DNA of 5,288 nucleotides from Candidatus Kuenenia stuttgartensis (GTDB taxonomy: Bacteria > Planctomycetota > Planctomycetia > Isosphaerales > Isosphaeraceae): contig CAMCFM010000346.1 of NCBI GenBank assembly GCA_945874095.1, positions 1 to 5,288 on the forward strand, written 5' to 3'. The position numbers were made by a program, and so were the translations under genes. Below are positions 5,007-5,288 of the stretch, piece by piece (the first letter of the stretch is position 1; each line of letters starts with the position of its first letter). The notes under the pieces are model-generated. The model had not been told where the DNA came from and ran no database searches. It was given only the letters and a program-made list of their open reading frames with translations.

Positions 5007-5288
5007 TTAGGAGGATTCTGAAACGTTGTCATCGTCTTGACTTGCGGAAATCCATCCACTCAGCACATTCGCCGCCCTGGCCGCTTCATCCACGGGTGTT
5101 AAATGAGGCTCAGGCGGAGTGACTGCCGCCGCCAGATCACGAGCCCACTTCAAAGGTTGATCGCCGGCTGACCAGCTCTCGCTTGTGAGGTCGTTGGTTG
5201 TTCGCAGGCTTCTCCACATCGTAACCGCTCCAGCTGCGAGTGCAATCGCCACTCCGCCGATGATCCAGGGTGTCACAGCGAATTCCGA
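5007..5288 (-). CDS. fliF: FliF/YscJ-like ring protein, C-terminal part
   Basis: The last 93 residues of a protein whose start lies beyond the right edge; the frame is open to the edge, so the GTG at 5274-5276 is an internal Val, not a start. Residues 7-26 from the edge (PWIIGGVAIALAAGAVTMWR) form a membrane helix. An Ala/Pro-rich cytoplasmic segment follows, ending in DEAARAANVLSGWISASQDDD (residues 67-87). That tail resembles the C-terminus of FliF, the flagellar MS-ring protein, where a helix of the form AAxVLxxWL followed by acidic residues inserts into FliG-N. The immediately downstream FliG-like gene supports the call. The cytoplasmic part after the helix (about 67 residues) is short compared with typical FliF. 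A different YscJ-family protein remains possible because the ring-forming domains are not visible. Confidence 0.68.
   Translation of the reverse strand, partial: SEFAVTPWIIGGVAIALAAGAVTMWRSLRTTNDLTSESWSAGDQPLKWARDLAAAVTPPEPHLTPVDEAARAANVLSGWISASQDDDNVSESS

Overview
The window suggests a planctomycete chromosome: a long transmembrane small-GTPase fused to a C2-like domain, followed by a GAP1-N2-type partner, is a combination I associate with Planctomycetota. That assignment is from recall and was not checked by a search. All five genes I can support lie on the minus strand, so the window reads from right to left. Two of them run off the window edges.

Right end (4464-5288): the C-terminal 93 residues of a FliF/YscJ-type ring protein (one membrane helix, then a C-terminal helix like the FliG-binding tail of FliF), followed 21 nt later by a 173-residue reduced FliG. 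The short FliG keeps the FliF-binding N-terminal domain and the last C-terminal subdomain but has no room for the FliM-binding middle domain. No fliH or fliI gene follows it.

A leader of about 220 nt (4241-4463) separates this pair from the next gene. It holds a weak promoter candidate, two short inverted repeats and a 10-nt direct repeat spaced 22 nt apart.

Centre (407-4240): an 821-residue GTPase with clear G1, G3 and G4 motifs, an acidic Asp/Tyr-rich insert, a weak single membrane helix, a long helical region with recurring HP/YP turns, and a C-terminal C2-like beta domain. Its stop codon is 18 nt before the next gene, a 449-residue protein whose N-terminal half looks like a GTPase-associated protein 1 N-terminal domain (GAP1-N2 type) and which also has one membrane helix. 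The two probably form a membrane-anchored GTPase-effector pair. Related gene pairs have been placed among predicted NTP-dependent conflict systems, but nothing here proves a defence role.

Left end (1-365): the first 121 residues of a CLC-family anion transporter. It begins at a GTG codon behind a good ribosome binding site, 41 nt after the GAP1-like gene. It has GNNLV in place of GSGIP and GREGT in place of GREGP, the pattern of the fluoride/proton antiporter branch (CLC-F).

The spacing suggests one transcript for GTPase, GAP1-like protein and CLC, and a separate upstream unit for FliF/FliG, with possible read-through. No RNA genes, mobile elements or CRISPR repeats were seen.
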